Assembly (NCBI GenBank): GCA_002698785.1
Contig: PAAG01000013.1
Location: forward strand, 62,001 to 126,000
Reading direction: 5' to 3'
Length of the DNA stretch: 64,000 nt
DNA from: Verrucomicrobiales bacterium
GTDB taxonomy: Bacteria > Verrucomicrobiota > Verrucomicrobiia > Verrucomicrobiales > DEV007
In this document: positions 1 to 10,200 of the stretch, one piece after another
How the letters are laid out: the number at the start of each line of letters is the position of its first letter
Numbering within the stretch: position 1 is the first letter of the stretch
Notes under the pieces: generated by a model
Databases searched by the model: none
Told to the model about the DNA's origin: nothing
Seen by the model: only the letters and a program-made list of their open reading frames with translations
Made by a program: the position numbers and the translations under genes

Positions 1-1611
1 CGCGGCTATCTTCTTACCCTCTTTCTCGACGCCCTCCAGCCGTGCATTGCGAAGCACAATCACCCCTGCCTCTTCCGCCATCGTATCGAAAACTCTCTCC
101 GCCACGTGCGGTTCGATCGAGTAGGCTCCGCCAGTCGCCGGCCCTCCGCGTTTTCCCTTATCAAATCCCTCTCCCCAATTCAGTTCCTTTCCATAGCTAT
201 CCACCAGCCGGGTAAAATACTCGCGCGCCAATCCTCCTACGCTACGCGGCTCGCCGATGTCAACCGCACTCAAACCACCCGATGTCATTCCACCCAAATG
301 ATTTCCCGGTTCCACCAGCACCACCTTCTTACCCATTCTTGCAGCCTGGACCGCAGCAGTCACTCCTCCTGAAGTGCCACCGTATACACACACATCTGCC
401 TCGACCACTTTGTCCTTTTCTCCTGACCGAATCCACTCCAGGTTGAACCGAGCAACCGTCAACCGATCCCCTGAAAAGCTCGCTTTCTCACCCCGCCCAT
501 AGAAGCACAGAATCGTGCCTTTCTGCGTCACTGCCACATCACTGTAGGCACTCCAGCTTTCCTCAATTGATCGCTTCAACGGCCAGCTCTTTCCCTCATC
601 AGAACTCACATGAACCGTCACATTTCTTCTGTCACGGCTCTTCCCCGGCTCCGGCTCGCCTTTCGCCTTCGTCAGATTATGGGGATTGGTGAAAAGAATT
701 AGGCTCTCTCCCTCATGCTCGTAGCGCACGATCCCACCCATGCAGATCGGCTCCAGAAGGTCGTCCTGAAACTTCGGCTCGCTCCAGTTGGTGGCACCGT
801 CAGGGCTTGTCACAACGATGCGGCGGTGCGCTTTCGATTCATTCCGGACGTTCAGCATGACACTGCCGTCCTTCAATTGCACCGCGACAGTCTCGTTCGG
901 GTTCACGAACTCCTCCGTGCAGGGAACCGCAATCTCGCTCGCATGCCAGGATTTACCGCCATCATCGCTATAGATGGTAGCCGTCACCGAAGGACGATGT
1001 GCATTCCCTCCCGTTCCCGTAGAAAGCCATACCGGGACGACCAGCCTGCCATTTTCGAGCTGGATACTGTGATCCGGACCCGTCGCGAGAACCTTCCAAT
1101 CATACACATCCCGAAACCCCTCGAACGCATCAGTGATCTCCACCGGCTTGCTCCACGAAATACCATCGTCCACACTCTTCTGATAAAAGCACCTCATGTA
1201 TTCCAAGCAGAACAGCATGTGAACTGTCCCGTCTTTATCGGCGATCAGCACAGGGTTGTTGTAGGTCACGGAATTCGGATCGGTCTTTTTCAACTGAAGA
1301 GCAAAAGGGTTCTTCGTCTTTGGACCCTCCACTTCCGCAACCTTCTTCGGCTCACTCCAGGTGACGCCATCATCGGTCGAACGCCGAAGTAAAATATCGA
1401 TGTCGTCCCAATCACTCCCGTTCCGCCGGGCTTCACACCAGGCTAGCACTGTCCCCTTCGCGGTAACGACAATACCGGGAATATGATACCGCTTGTAATT
1501 GAGGTCGCCCTCCTTGAAGAGATCGATCTTCTCGAGAAATGGCTCAGCCGCGTTCGATGACGCCAGCGACAGGAAGAGCGCCATGCCAAGAATGGCAAGA
1601 GAGTTTTTCAT
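1..1611 (-). CDS. Sialidase (BNR/Asp-box) fused to FAD-dependent oxidoreductase, partial
   Basis: The reading frame stays open from the ATG at 1611 to the left window edge, so the 3' end is missing. A signal peptide (about residues 1-22) is followed by a sialidase propeller: a YHIPG motif near residue 41 matches the sialidase RIP motif, and Asp boxes of the form SxDxGxxW begin near residues 78, 146, 215, 269 and 337. From about residue 406 the same frame enters a Rossmann FAD-binding domain (VYGGTSGG, then VVLVEPG) of the FAD_oxidored type. I checked the codon phase in the lines spanning the junction and found no stop or shift. Family knowledge predicts release of sialic acid or a related sugar by the first domain; the redox substrate of the second is unknown. 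The gene starts 27 bases after the RraA gene, suggesting one operon. Confidence 0.85.
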   Translation of the reverse strand, partial: MKNSLAILGMALFLSLASSNAAEPFLEKIDLFKEGDLNYKRYHIPGIVVTAKGTVLAWCEARRNGSDWDDIDILLRRSTDDGVTWSEPKKVAEVEGPKTKNPFALQLKKTDPNSVTYNNPVLIADKDGTVHMLFCLEYMRCFYQKSVDDGISWSKPVEITDAFEGFRDVYDWKVLATGPDHSIQLENGRLVVPVWLSTGTGGNAHRPSVTATIYSDDGGKSWHASEIAVPCTEEFVNPNETVAVQLKDGSVMLNVRNESKAHRRIVVTSPDGATNWSEPKFQDDLLEPICMGGIVRYEHEGESLILFTNPHNLTKAKGEPEPGKSRDRRNVTVHVSSDEGKSWPLKRSIEESWSAYSDVAVTQKGTILCFYGRGEKASFSGDRLTVARFNLEWIRSGEKDKVVEADVCVYGGTSGGVTAAVQAARMGKKVVLVEPGNHLGGMTSGGLSAVDIGEPRSVGGLAREYFTRLVDSYGKELNWGEGFDKGKRGGPATGGAYSIEPHVAERVFDTMAEEAGVIVLRNARLEGVEKEGKKIAA

Positions 1612-1638
1612 GTTTTGTCAGGGGTATTTAATTAGAAT

Positions 1639-2391
1639 TCAGAATTCGCCATCTCGACCGAATCGTTCGCGAACGCGAGTGCCAAACTCGGCACCCGCCG
1701 CATCAATCGAATCCAAAATCTCTTCAATGCTTTTTCCGCTCGCTGAACGGGCTGCCGGGATGAGGGTGCAGCATTCGTTGGCGTCCATGAACTTCGCTGC
1801 TTCGAGAAGAAAGCCCTGTTCTTCAGCGGGTATAGTCATGAAGCCGTGTTTGTCCGCATGAATCAGATCACCTGGATTCACCTCACGTCCAAACACCTTT
1901 ACAGGCTCACCCCAGCTCACGGGATGAACATGGGCATGACCGACACACAGTCTTCGCGCCAGCGCTTTGAAACCCGCATTTGTCATCTCATCCACATCAC
2001 GAATCGCACCGTCGACAATGGTGCCGACACATCCGAGGGCACGGTGGATATTGCTGTTCACCTCGCCCCAGAAAGAACCAATCACGCTTGGCTTATCGAG
2101 GTCTTTCACGATTACGATCTTCGGCCCATCCACCGAAGCCACATACCTGCGATACTCGCTCCAGGCCTCCGGATTCTCCTCTCGATGCGCCTGATTGCGT
2201 GGCTCAATCACCACTGTCACTGCATACCCAACCATGGGCCCCATCTGAGGCATAAAGTCCTTTGTCTCTTCCAGATTGAAAGCCTCAGCCGCTGGGTCGC
2301 GCCCGGTAATCTGCTCCCAACCATTGTAGATGGTGGGAGTGTTCCAGCGCTTCAACTGAAGCAGGTCTGCGTGGGAAAGTGAATGCGTCAT
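1639..2391 (-). CDS. RraA family protein (HMG/CHA aldolase-like)
   Basis: This 250-residue protein matches the RraA / demethylmenaquinone-methyltransferase-like fold. It has the stretch WGEVNSNIHRALGCVG followed by DGAIRDVDEM, corresponding to the family's metal-binding DG-x2-RD region. Family members are divalent-metal-dependent aldolases or decarboxylases of oxo-acids, or RNase E inhibitors; in a sulfatase/sialidase operon an enzymatic role in carbon metabolism is more likely (inference). I chose the ATG at 2391 because it overlaps the upstream sulfatase stop codon by four bases (ATGA), implying translational coupling. A longer in-frame start at 2445 lies inside the sulfatase gene and would add a sequence without family resemblance. 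Confidence 0.8.
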   Translation of the reverse strand: MTHSLSHADLLQLKRWNTPTIYNGWEQITGRDPAAEAFNLEETKDFMPQMGPMVGYAVTVVIEPRNQAHREENPEAWSEYRRYVASVDGPKIVIVKDLDKPSVIGSFWGEVNSNIHRALGCVGTIVDGAIRDVDEMTNAGFKALARRLCVGHAHVHPVSWGEPVKVFGREVNPGDLIHADKHGFMTIPAEEQGFLLEAAKFMDANECCTLIPAARSASGKSIEEILDSIDAAGAEFGTRVRERFGRDGEF

Positions 2392-3785
2392 GGCTGGTAT
2401 TGGGGGTTCGGCAGCATGGGCTCGGCGTTGACTTCTTTTTGCCACTCCATCAGGTCGGCGGACAGTTCCGTCACTACCTCCGATTTCTCCCCATAAAGAT
2501 TTTTCTCTTCACCCGGATCATTACCGAGGTCATACAATTCCATTTCGCCCGTCTCGAAAAACTCGATCAATTTCCACTTCCCCTTCCTCACCACCGACAC
2601 AGGAGCACTCGATGGATGCTGGTTATAATGTGGGTAGTGCCAGTAGAGCGCTTCACGATCGACATTCTCCCCTTCTTTCAGATGCGCCGCGAGACTGATC
2701 CCATCCATGTGTTGATAGGGCATTGCAGGCATTTCTAACAAATCCAGAATCGTAGGATACAGATCATTCGAAATCACCGGGACATTGCTGATCTCCCCTT
2801 TTCTTATCCCCGGGCCGGAAACGATTAAAGGAACCCGAATCCCACCTTCGTAGAACGAGCCCTTGTTTGCCCGCAATGGGGAGTTGTCCGTCGCCTTCGC
2901 GAACCCTCCATTGTCTGAAGTGAAAACGATGTAAGTCTCATCTTCGATCCCCATCTCTTTCAACTTAGCTACCACACGACCCACATTCTGATCTACGCTC
3001 TCGACCATCGCGGCATACTTGGGGTTACCCTGCTGCTGGCTTTTCGGAACCGCCTCATACTTTCCGACCAACTCCTTCTTTGCCTGCAGCGGCGTATGGA
3101 CAGCATAAAAGGGAAAGTAGAGAAAGAAGGGCTCGTCGCTCGAATCGATCAAACCAATCGCCTCATCGGTCAGCCGGTCTGTCAGGTACTCGCCTTCCTT
3201 TCCATCGGGGAGCGTGATTTTCTTTACCACCTTGCCAGTCGTGGGAATCTTCCAATCTCCCGTGTAGGGATAAAAATAGCTACCAGGAGCACCATGTTCA
3301 CTCCCTCCCACATTCGCATCAAAACCATGTTGCTCCGGCAAAGAAAACGGAGCTCCTCCCAGATGCCACTTTCCCACATTGATGGTTTTATGAGTCTCGC
3401 GAAGCGCTTCCGCCAAGGTCGTTTCTTCCAATGGCAACCCCCGCAGAAATCGGCCTTCTCTCAGTTTGTCCTTTTTCGCATCCCAACGCCCGGCCGGCAG
3501 CCATTGGGTCAACATCAGCCGTGCTGGATACTTACCTGTCAGAATACTCGCTCGGGTCGGTGAACAAATCGCTGCCGCGGCATACGCATCGGTAAAGCGC
3601 ACTCCCTTCTCGGCAAGCGCATCGATATTCGGCGTGCGATAATAATCACTTCCCTGGCAACTCAAGTCCATCCACCCAAGATCATCCACCACGAAGAGCA
3701 CCACGTTTCTCTTCTCCTGGGCCATCGCATTTGCCCACACACCGATGGCGAGACAAAAACACAGCGAGCGAAAAAGAACGCTCAT
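2388..3785 (-). CDS. Secreted sulfatase (type I, formylglycine)
   Basis: The start at 3785 gives a 465-residue protein with a signal peptide (FRSLCFCLAIGVWANAMAQ). The sulfatase fold begins with VVLFVVDDLGW, whose paired Asp bind calcium. The CSPTRAS motif at residue 74 carries the Cys converted to formylglycine, with TGKYPAR following. These features indicate an exported arylsulfatase-type enzyme removing sulfate esters from glycans or small aromatics; the substrate cannot be read from sequence. It heads a three-gene minus-strand run with an RraA-like protein and a sialidase fusion, which suggests sulfated, sialic-acid-like glycan use (inference). Upstream in-frame codons to 3914 exist, but 3785 places the signal peptide at the terminus. 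Confidence 0.88.
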   Translation of the reverse strand: MSVLFRSLCFCLAIGVWANAMAQEKRNVVLFVVDDLGWMDLSCQGSDYYRTPNIDALAEKGVRFTDAYAAAAICSPTRASILTGKYPARLMLTQWLPAGRWDAKKDKLREGRFLRGLPLEETTLAEALRETHKTINVGKWHLGGAPFSLPEQHGFDANVGGSEHGAPGSYFYPYTGDWKIPTTGKVVKKITLPDGKEGEYLTDRLTDEAIGLIDSSDEPFFLYFPFYAVHTPLQAKKELVGKYEAVPKSQQQGNPKYAAMVESVDQNVGRVVAKLKEMGIEDETYIVFTSDNGGFAKATDNSPLRANKGSFYEGGIRVPLIVSGPGIRKGEISNVPVISNDLYPTILDLLEMPAMPYQHMDGISLAAHLKEGENVDREALYWHYPHYNQHPSSAPVSVVRKGKWKLIEFFETGEMELYDLGNDPGEEKNLYGEKSEVVTELSADLMEWQKEVNAEPMLPNPQYQP

Positions 3786-3854
3786 CGGGGGTGAGACCAT
3801 ACGCATAGGCCGATAGTAACAGGTGAGAGCCTCACCGCGATAATCGAATGCCAG

Positions 3855-3870
3855 TGGTAAATCGTTACCA
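3855..3870. promoter_or_regulatory. Inverted repeat TGGTAA-N4-TTACCA in divergent promoter region
   Basis: A perfect 6-bp inverted repeat with a 4-base spacer lies in the 201-base gap between the divergent sulfatase (start 3785) and histidine kinase (start 3987). Position and symmetry fit an operator for a dimeric regulator, but nothing else ties it to one. No clear sigma-70 promoter stood out in the rest of the gap. Confidence 0.3.
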
Positions 3871-3986
3871 GTTTGGAGTGGCGTATTCTCGCCATAGAAG
3901 CAAATTCTTACCACTCGGATCTGGCTCGAAAGAGCCGAATCGCCAGTGTCGCTACTGGCTAAGATTCATGATACCGTAAGGGCTGA

Positions 3987-5999
3987 ATGGGAAAAGGGCT
4001 ACATCTCCTCCTATGGACATTGGTTCTCAGTTGGTCGCCGCTACAGGCTGCACCTCCTGAGACGATGAAGCCGTTGCGCAATATTTCATCGATCCGTGAG
4101 CTCAACTACGCAGATGCCCGGATGGCTCCACCGGTTCAGCTACGGGTCATGGTCATCTCCCACCACGAGAACGGCTTCGACGCCCAGGACAACTCAGGAG
4201 GGCTCTTCTTCGAATACAGGGACGAAAAAATGCCGCCCCCCGGGGAGACCCTTGAGATCTTCGGAAATGTCAGCGGCGGAGTCTACGGTCCTTACGTTGT
4301 AATCGACGAACTCAAAAAATTCGGTCGCAAGAATATGCCTCGTCCACTCAATTTCCGACCGGACTTCGTCCAAACCGGAATCGGTGACAACCGCTGGATC
4401 AAGATTGAGGGCTTGATGGTTGACGTGAAGTTCAACGAAGACAAACGCTCGGGCCAGGGCCTCCTCGTCACCGGCCAGAACGACCTCGTGATTCGATTTT
4501 ACAACGAAACCGAAGATTTCGATGTAGAAAAACTCGAACGGCTTGTCGGTTCGTGGGTAGAACTTCAGGGTAGCGCTGCTCCACTTTTCAACGACCTCAG
4601 TCAGCGAATTGGTGCTGACATCATTTGTTCCAGCCATCGCTTCACCCGAGTCTTGGAAGAAGGAAAAGACACTGAGTCCGTTCCCCTCAATGAAATTGGT
4701 CGTTGGGACTCTCGCCGCTCCACCCCCGGCCTCCTAAAAACATCCGGTCGAGTCACATTGATTGAAGGCCCCAGGAGCTTCGTCGTTCAATCCGAAGAAC
4801 ACGGAGCCCGGGTGAAAACCTTGCGCCCACACCAGGTCATCGTCGACGATTCCGTAGACCTCGTAGGCATTCCGGACACGGAGGGATACTTCGTAGGTCT
4901 CCAATACGCCACTGCCACACCCGCAGAAAACAAACTCGATCCTATCGAACCCGTCACCGGAAATGCGCCGACGTCTCGAGCCCAGGCATTTCAGCTGATC
5001 AATCTATCTGGCCGACTCACCGAGCGGGAGAAAAGGATCCTCAACGTCCAGGTTGGAGAAGAAATTGTCCCCGTCCTCCTTCCCGGCGGCATACCCAACT
5101 CGGAGCTCCCTCCACAGGGCAGCGAAATCGAGGTCACCGGCGTCAAACTCGTCGATGCCGATCAGCGTGGCGAGATACGCTCGGTCAGTCTGGCCCTGCG
5201 TAGAGCCGAAGACATTGGTGTAGTCGCAACACCGTCATGGTGGACACCGAAGCGCCTCTGGACCGCGATCCTTCTCCTTGCTGCTTGTATCTTTCTTTTC
5301 ATAATCTGGACTCTCGCACTCAATCGCCGGGTAAAATCTCAGACCGGCCTCATTCAGGATCAGATCGAGTCCAACGCTGCCCTTGAGGAAAGGAACCGTA
5401 TCGCACGCGAACTCCACGACACACTTTCACAAGGCTTCTCGGGTGTGGGCTACCAGCTCGCTTCAGTCGAAAACAGCCTCTACAACGATCCTGACAAAGC
5501 GAAAGAAAAACTCAACACCGCGCGCCAGATGGTCGAGCACAGCCTCACCGAGGCACGCGATTCACTCAGCGGTCTTCGGATTCCCTCCGCCGCAGACAAA
5601 CTCGAATTTCCCGGCTCAACTCTTTCCATCGCTCAGGAGCGCTGTGGAGAAGCGGGTATCACCATGGTCCGCTACAACGGAGCTGAGATCGACACTTCCG
5701 ACTTCAATGCCGAGGTGAAATACACCTGCCATCGGATTCTTCTCGAAGCCGTCACCAATGCCATTCGTCACGGTGAACCAAGCTCGGTGACCATCGAAAT
5801 GCACGAAGAAGACAGCGGATATGTATTTTCCGTGAAGGACAATGGGAAAGGTTTCGACACCACCAAACCACCTCCCGGAGGACACTTTGGACTACAGGGC
5901 ATGGAAGAACGTGCCCGCCAGATCAATGCCACCATTTCCATCGATTCTTCTTCCGACGGAACACGAGTCGATCTTATCATTCCTAAACGCCACAAATGA
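3987..5999 (+). CDS. Membrane sensor histidine kinase, NarL/DegS-like
   Basis: This 670-residue protein has a signal peptide (about 1-22), a large extracytoplasmic region, one membrane helix (about 424-445, LWTAILLLAACIFLF), a HisKA_3 dimerisation helix with phospho-acceptor His in ARELHDTLSQ (about residue 476), and a HATPase_c domain with N box EAVTNAIRHG, G1 DNGKGFD and G2 GGHFGLQGM. The external region seems to contain several similar beta-rich segments of OB-fold character, each ending in phrases such as ETLEIFGNVS, WVELQGSAAP and EIEVTGVKL; this is a pattern judgement. It overlaps the next gene, a response regulator, by ATGA, so the two form a cognate pair. Confidence 0.9.
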   Translation: MGKGLHLLLWTLVLSWSPLQAAPPETMKPLRNISSIRELNYADARMAPPVQLRVMVISHHENGFDAQDNSGGLFFEYRDEKMPPPGETLEIFGNVSGGVYGPYVVIDELKKFGRKNMPRPLNFRPDFVQTGIGDNRWIKIEGLMVDVKFNEDKRSGQGLLVTGQNDLVIRFYNETEDFDVEKLERLVGSWVELQGSAAPLFNDLSQRIGADIICSSHRFTRVLEEGKDTESVPLNEIGRWDSRRSTPGLLKTSGRVTLIEGPRSFVVQSEEHGARVKTLRPHQVIVDDSVDLVGIPDTEGYFVGLQYATATPAENKLDPIEPVTGNAPTSRAQAFQLINLSGRLTEREKRILNVQVGEEIVPVLLPGGIPNSELPPQGSEIEVTGVKLVDADQRGEIRSVSLALRRAEDIGVVATPSWWTPKRLWTAILLLAACIFLFIIWTLALNRRVKSQTGLIQDQIESNAALEERNRIARELHDTLSQGFSGVGYQLASVENSLYNDPDKAKEKLNTARQMVEHSLTEARDSLSGLRIPSAADKLEFPGSTLSIAQERCGEAGITMVRYNGAEIDTSDFNAEVKYTCHRILLEAVTNAIRHGEPSSVTIEMHEEDSGYVFSVKDNGKGFDTTKPPPGGHFGLQGMEERARQINATISIDSSSDGTRVDLIIPKRHK

Positions 6000-6628
6000 C
6001 CACTGCCTCAGACACACTGAAAGTTATTCTCGTAGACGACCACCTCATTGTCCGCAAAGGACTGGCCAGCCTTCTGGAAGACGAGCCCGATCTCGAACTC
6101 GTAGCCGAAGCAGCGAATGGAGAAGAGGCAATCGCTCTCGCCACACAACACAAACCCGACGTCGTGGTTCTCGATCTTCGACTCCCCGACATGAGCGGTA
6201 TCGAAGTTGCCGAAGCACTTCAAGGACAGAAAATCCTCCTTCTTTCCAGCTTCATGCAGGAAGAAGATGTGCGCCGAGTCTTCGACGCCGGAGTCCTCGG
6301 CTATCTCGCCAAAGACAAAAGTAGCGACGAACTTCTGAAAGCCATCCGCGAAGTCGGAGCAGGCAAGAAATACATGCAGCCCGAAATCTCTCTTCTCCTC
6401 GCCAAGAGCGAGTGGAGTCAGCACCTTTCCGAGCGCGAACTGGAAATCCTCAAACACATCGCCCGCGGCAAAGCGAACAAGGAAATCGGCGAAGCCCTCA
6501 CCCTCTCGGAAAATACGATCAAGAACCACGTGAAGTCGATTCTGTCCAAGCTCAATGCCAAGGATCGAACCCACGCCGTTACCGAAGCGCTGAAGCGCGG
6601 AATCTTCCACCTCGGGAACAATTCCTGA
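5996..6628 (+). CDS. NarL/FixJ-type response regulator
   Basis: The 210-residue protein has an intact receiver domain: acidic pair in ILVDDH, phospho-acceptor Asp in VVVLDLRLPDMSG, a Ser in LLLSS, and Lys in YLAKDKS. A LuxR-type helix-turn-helix follows (LSERELEILKHIARGKANKEIG, TIKNHVKSILSKL). It is therefore a phosphorylation-controlled DNA-binding regulator. The ATG lies in an ATGA overlap with the kinase stop. The ECF sigma factor gene begins 68 bases downstream on the same strand, so this system probably controls or is co-expressed with the sigma factor and the cytochrome/DUF1501 genes after it (inference). Confidence 0.93.
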   Translation: MTTASDTLKVILVDDHLIVRKGLASLLEDEPDLELVAEAANGEEAIALATQHKPDVVVLDLRLPDMSGIEVAEALQGQKILLLSSFMQEEDVRRVFDAGVLGYLAKDKSSDELLKAIREVGAGKKYMQPEISLLLAKSEWSQHLSERELEILKHIARGKANKEIGEALTLSENTIKNHVKSILSKLNAKDRTHAVTEALKRGIFHLGNNS

Positions 6629-6696
6629 ATTTTCCTCAAATGCGTGCGTAATGATTTCGGGGGTCAAAACAATTACCTGCGTAGGGAACACATCCC

Positions 6697-7257
6697 ATGA
6701 CCCCCTTGAAGAAAGACAACCCGGCACCCGAGCTCGAAGACCTGATGGAATCTGTCCGTCCGCGTCTTCGAGCCTTCCTGTTGTCTCTGACCGGTAGCGA
6801 AGCCGCTGCCGAAGACCTGACCCAGGAGACTTGCCTCACGATCTGGCAGAAACGGGAAGAGTTTGACCCGACTGGAGACTTCCGAGCCTGGGCCTTTCGC
6901 ATCGGGTTTTTCCAGGCACAGAATCACAGGCGTAAAGTAGCTCGCCAGCAAAACCGCGAGCTGCCTGGTGATGAACTCTTTGAGCAGATTGCCGAGACCG
7001 TAACAGAACGGCACGGGCACGACGACCGGGAAGAATCCCGACGGACAGCTCTTCTTCTCTGTCTCGGAAAGCTCCGCGAGAACCACCGCGAACTCATCCT
7101 CCATCGTTTTCAGGACGGACGGTCACTCAAACATCTAAGCGAAGAAGCAGGTATCAATTGCAACGCCATGGCCCAGAAACTCTTTCGGCTGAAACGCACC
7201 CTCCTCACCTGCGTCGAAAAACAAATGGCGACCCGGAAAGGAGATTCCTCCAAATGA
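6697..7257 (+). CDS. ECF-family RNA polymerase sigma factor
   Basis: The 186-residue protein has sigma region 2 (AAEDLTQETCLTIWQKREEFD, FRAWAFRIGFFQAQNHRRK) and region 4 (LGKLRENHRELILHRFQDG, then a helix-turn-helix ending in KLFRLKRTLLTCVE). It lacks sigma regions 1 and 3, as expected for extracytoplasmic-function sigma factors. Its stop overlaps the start of the next gene by ATGA; that gene's N-terminus is a short acidic helical domain before a membrane helix, consistent with a dedicated anti-sigma factor. The pairing of a sigma factor with a DUF1549/DUF1553 membrane protein resembles arrangements described in Planctomycetes and Verrucomicrobia. Confidence 0.9.
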   Translation: MTPLKKDNPAPELEDLMESVRPRLRAFLLSLTGSEAAAEDLTQETCLTIWQKREEFDPTGDFRAWAFRIGFFQAQNHRRKVARQQNRELPGDELFEQIAETVTERHGHDDREESRRTALLLCLGKLRENHRELILHRFQDGRSLKHLSEEAGINCNAMAQKLFRLKRTLLTCVEKQMATRKGDSSK

Positions 7258-10200
7258 AACACGGAAACCACCAAGACGAATTTCAGGAAATCCTCGCAGC
7301 ACTCAACGAACGAGAGTTGACCGACTGGGAACGCGAACGTCTCTGGGAAATCCTCGAAAACGATCCCGAACTCATCACTGAGTTTACCGATCATTGTTTC
7401 CTCGAAGCAGATCTCTCCTCCCTTCAAACCGACGAACTCCTTCAGGCAGGAATCGAACCTCCCATCCACAACCTCGTTTCGATGCCGTCCTCAGGAAAAC
7501 AATCCCGCTCGTCTACCTGGCTGGAAAACGTGGCGATCATTGCAGGCTTGGCGGCATGTGTCGGCTTCGCTTTGATCGTGTTGAAGAACCCCTACTCCGC
7601 TCCTGACACATCTGTAGAAAACAAGGCTCGGGTTCCCGAAAGAGAACCGACTGTCTCACGTCCCATCCGTCGAGCCAACCTTAGCCTCGACGATCCCACC
7701 GACGAAGCCGTCGCTCTCAGCGGACCGGCAGCACTGGCAAACAGTCGAAATCCCAGAGGCGGAAAACCCGAGGGTGCGGCGTCCGTTCCCGAAGTCATTT
7801 CGTTCAACCATCATGTTCGACCGATCCTCTCGGAAAACTGCTTTTTCTGCCACGGTCCCGACGAGAAAACGCAGGAAGCAAACCTGCGCCTCGACAACGC
7901 TGAAGGCGCCACTGCCGATCTCGGCGGTTACGCGGCCATCGTTCCCGGCGATCCGGAAAAAAGCGAAGTCTGGATTCGTATCCTGTCAGACGATCCTGAC
8001 GAAGTCATGCCACCTCTCGATTCGCACCGCGAGCTGAGCACTGCAGACCGCGAGATTCTTCGGCGATGGATCGAAGAAGGGGCGGAGTATCAAAAACACT
8101 GGGCCTTCATTTCGCCTACCAGGCCAGAAGTTCCCAAAGTCGAATCGGCAAAAAGCCCAATCGACGCATTCATCCTTTCCCGACTCGAACGCGAAGGCCT
8201 CTGGCCAAACCCCATGGCCGATGCACGAACGATACTGCGCCGCCTTTCCCTCGACCTCATAGGATTACCTCCCACTCCGGACCAACTCGCCACATTTGAG
8301 GAAGCTTTCGCAAACGACACAAATTCCGCCATCGAAACAGCGATCGATAATCTCCTCACATCACCACATTTTGGAGAACGAATGGCTCTACCCTGGCTCG
8401 ATGCAGCTCGTTATGCTGACTCCAACGGCTTCCAGCAGGATGGTAACCGCCATCAGTGGCCATGGAGAGACTGGGTTATCCGCGCCTACAACGAAAACAA
8501 GCCATTTGACCAGTTCACGATCGAACAACTCGCCGGTGATCTACTCCCCAATGCCACGCAGGACCAGATTATCGCCACAGCATTCAATCGAAATCACATG
8601 CTCAACGGAGAGGGCGGAGCCATCAAAGAAGAACAACGCATCAACTACGTGATAGATCGAGTTGATACGACCGCCACTACCTGGCTCGCACTCACCATGG
8701 CATGCGCCCAGTGCCACTCCCACAAGTATGACCCCATCAGTCACGAAGAATACTTCCAGTTCTTCGCCTTCTTCAACAACATCCCCGAGTCCGGCGGTGT
8801 CGACAAACGGTCTGGGCAGGGATGTGCCTTTGGCTCTGGGTCAACTGTGCAGGTGGCTCGCCCCTGGCTCTCTCTTCCCTCGGATGAACAGACCGCCAAG
8901 ATTCAACAGCTGAATGGAAAGATAAAAGAAAAGGAAAAGGCCACTGACACCATCCTACCCCAACTCGATCCCCTCAGGAAAGAATGGGAATCCGGCTTCT
9001 CCACCGCGGAGCTGGTCGACCGCACCCGATTCCCTGGCTCTATCTCAAACATCCTTCGCACGCCTGAAGATCAGCGGCGCCCCAATCAACAGCGCGACAT
9101 CACCGAGTTCTATCTTCTCAGCGGGAACCACGACAACAAAGATTGGAAGGGACTTGGAGAGGAAATCAAAGACCTCCGCGCCGCCAAACGTAAGATAGAG
9201 GAGTCCATCGTCGAAATCATGGTGATGGAAGAGAACCCACCCGAGAAACAGCGAGAGACCTTTGTTCTCAATCGTGGCGACTATCAGCAACCTACGGAAA
9301 AAGTTACGGCTGGAACTCCCGCCTTCCTCCCCGCCCTTCCTGACAATGCTCCACAGAATCGACTCGGTCTCGCACAGTGGCTCGTCGACCCTCAACATCC
9401 CCTGACAGCCCGCGTCATGGTGAACCGGATCTGGCAACAGTTCTTCGGAATAGGCATTGTCAAAACCTCAGAGGATTTTGGCGTGCAGGGCGAGCTCCCG
9501 GTTCATCCGGAACTTCTCGACTGGCTCGCCGTCGAATTCGTTGAATCAGGCTGGGACATAAAACACATCGTTCACCTCATCGTATCCAGCTCTACCTATC
9601 TCCAAGACTCCAAAATCACTCCCGAAAAATACGAGCACGACCCTGACAACCGCCTACTCGCCCGAGGAGTTCGCTCCCGTCTTCCCGCGATGTTGCTTCG
9701 CGATCAAGCACTGGCTGTGTCCGGGCTTCTTAAAGAAAAAATTGGCGGCGAACCTGTCTACCCGCACCAGCCCGAAGGTCTATGGCAGGAATTCTCCTTT
9801 GGCAAAATCAGCTACCCACACCTCGAAGAGAAAACCCAACTTCATCGCCGCAGCATCTACACCTTTTGGAGACGCACGTCCTCTCCTCCTAACATGTTCG
9901 ACAGTTCTTCTCGACAAGTCTGCACCGTAAAACCTTCAACAACGAACACACCACTTCAGGCGCTCACATTGATGAACGACGAAACCTATGTCGAAGCTGC
10001 CCGAGCCCTTGCCGAACGGATCGTCCAGGAAGGCGGCGACAGGCCGGAAAGCCGCCTCATTCTCGCGTTCGAACTCGCCACAGGTCAATTGCCTGACGAG
10101 CGGGAACAACAACTCCTCGTCAATGGATACGAACGCAGCCTGAACGAATTCGAAAGCTTCAGTGAGAACGCCTCTCACTACGTGGCCCAATCGAAAACCC

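Noticed and set aside
715-1392. A 225-codon plus-strand frame opposite the sialidase domain
   Set aside because: The minus-strand frame carries five Asp boxes and a signal peptide; the plus frame is rich in Arg/His and lacks any motif.
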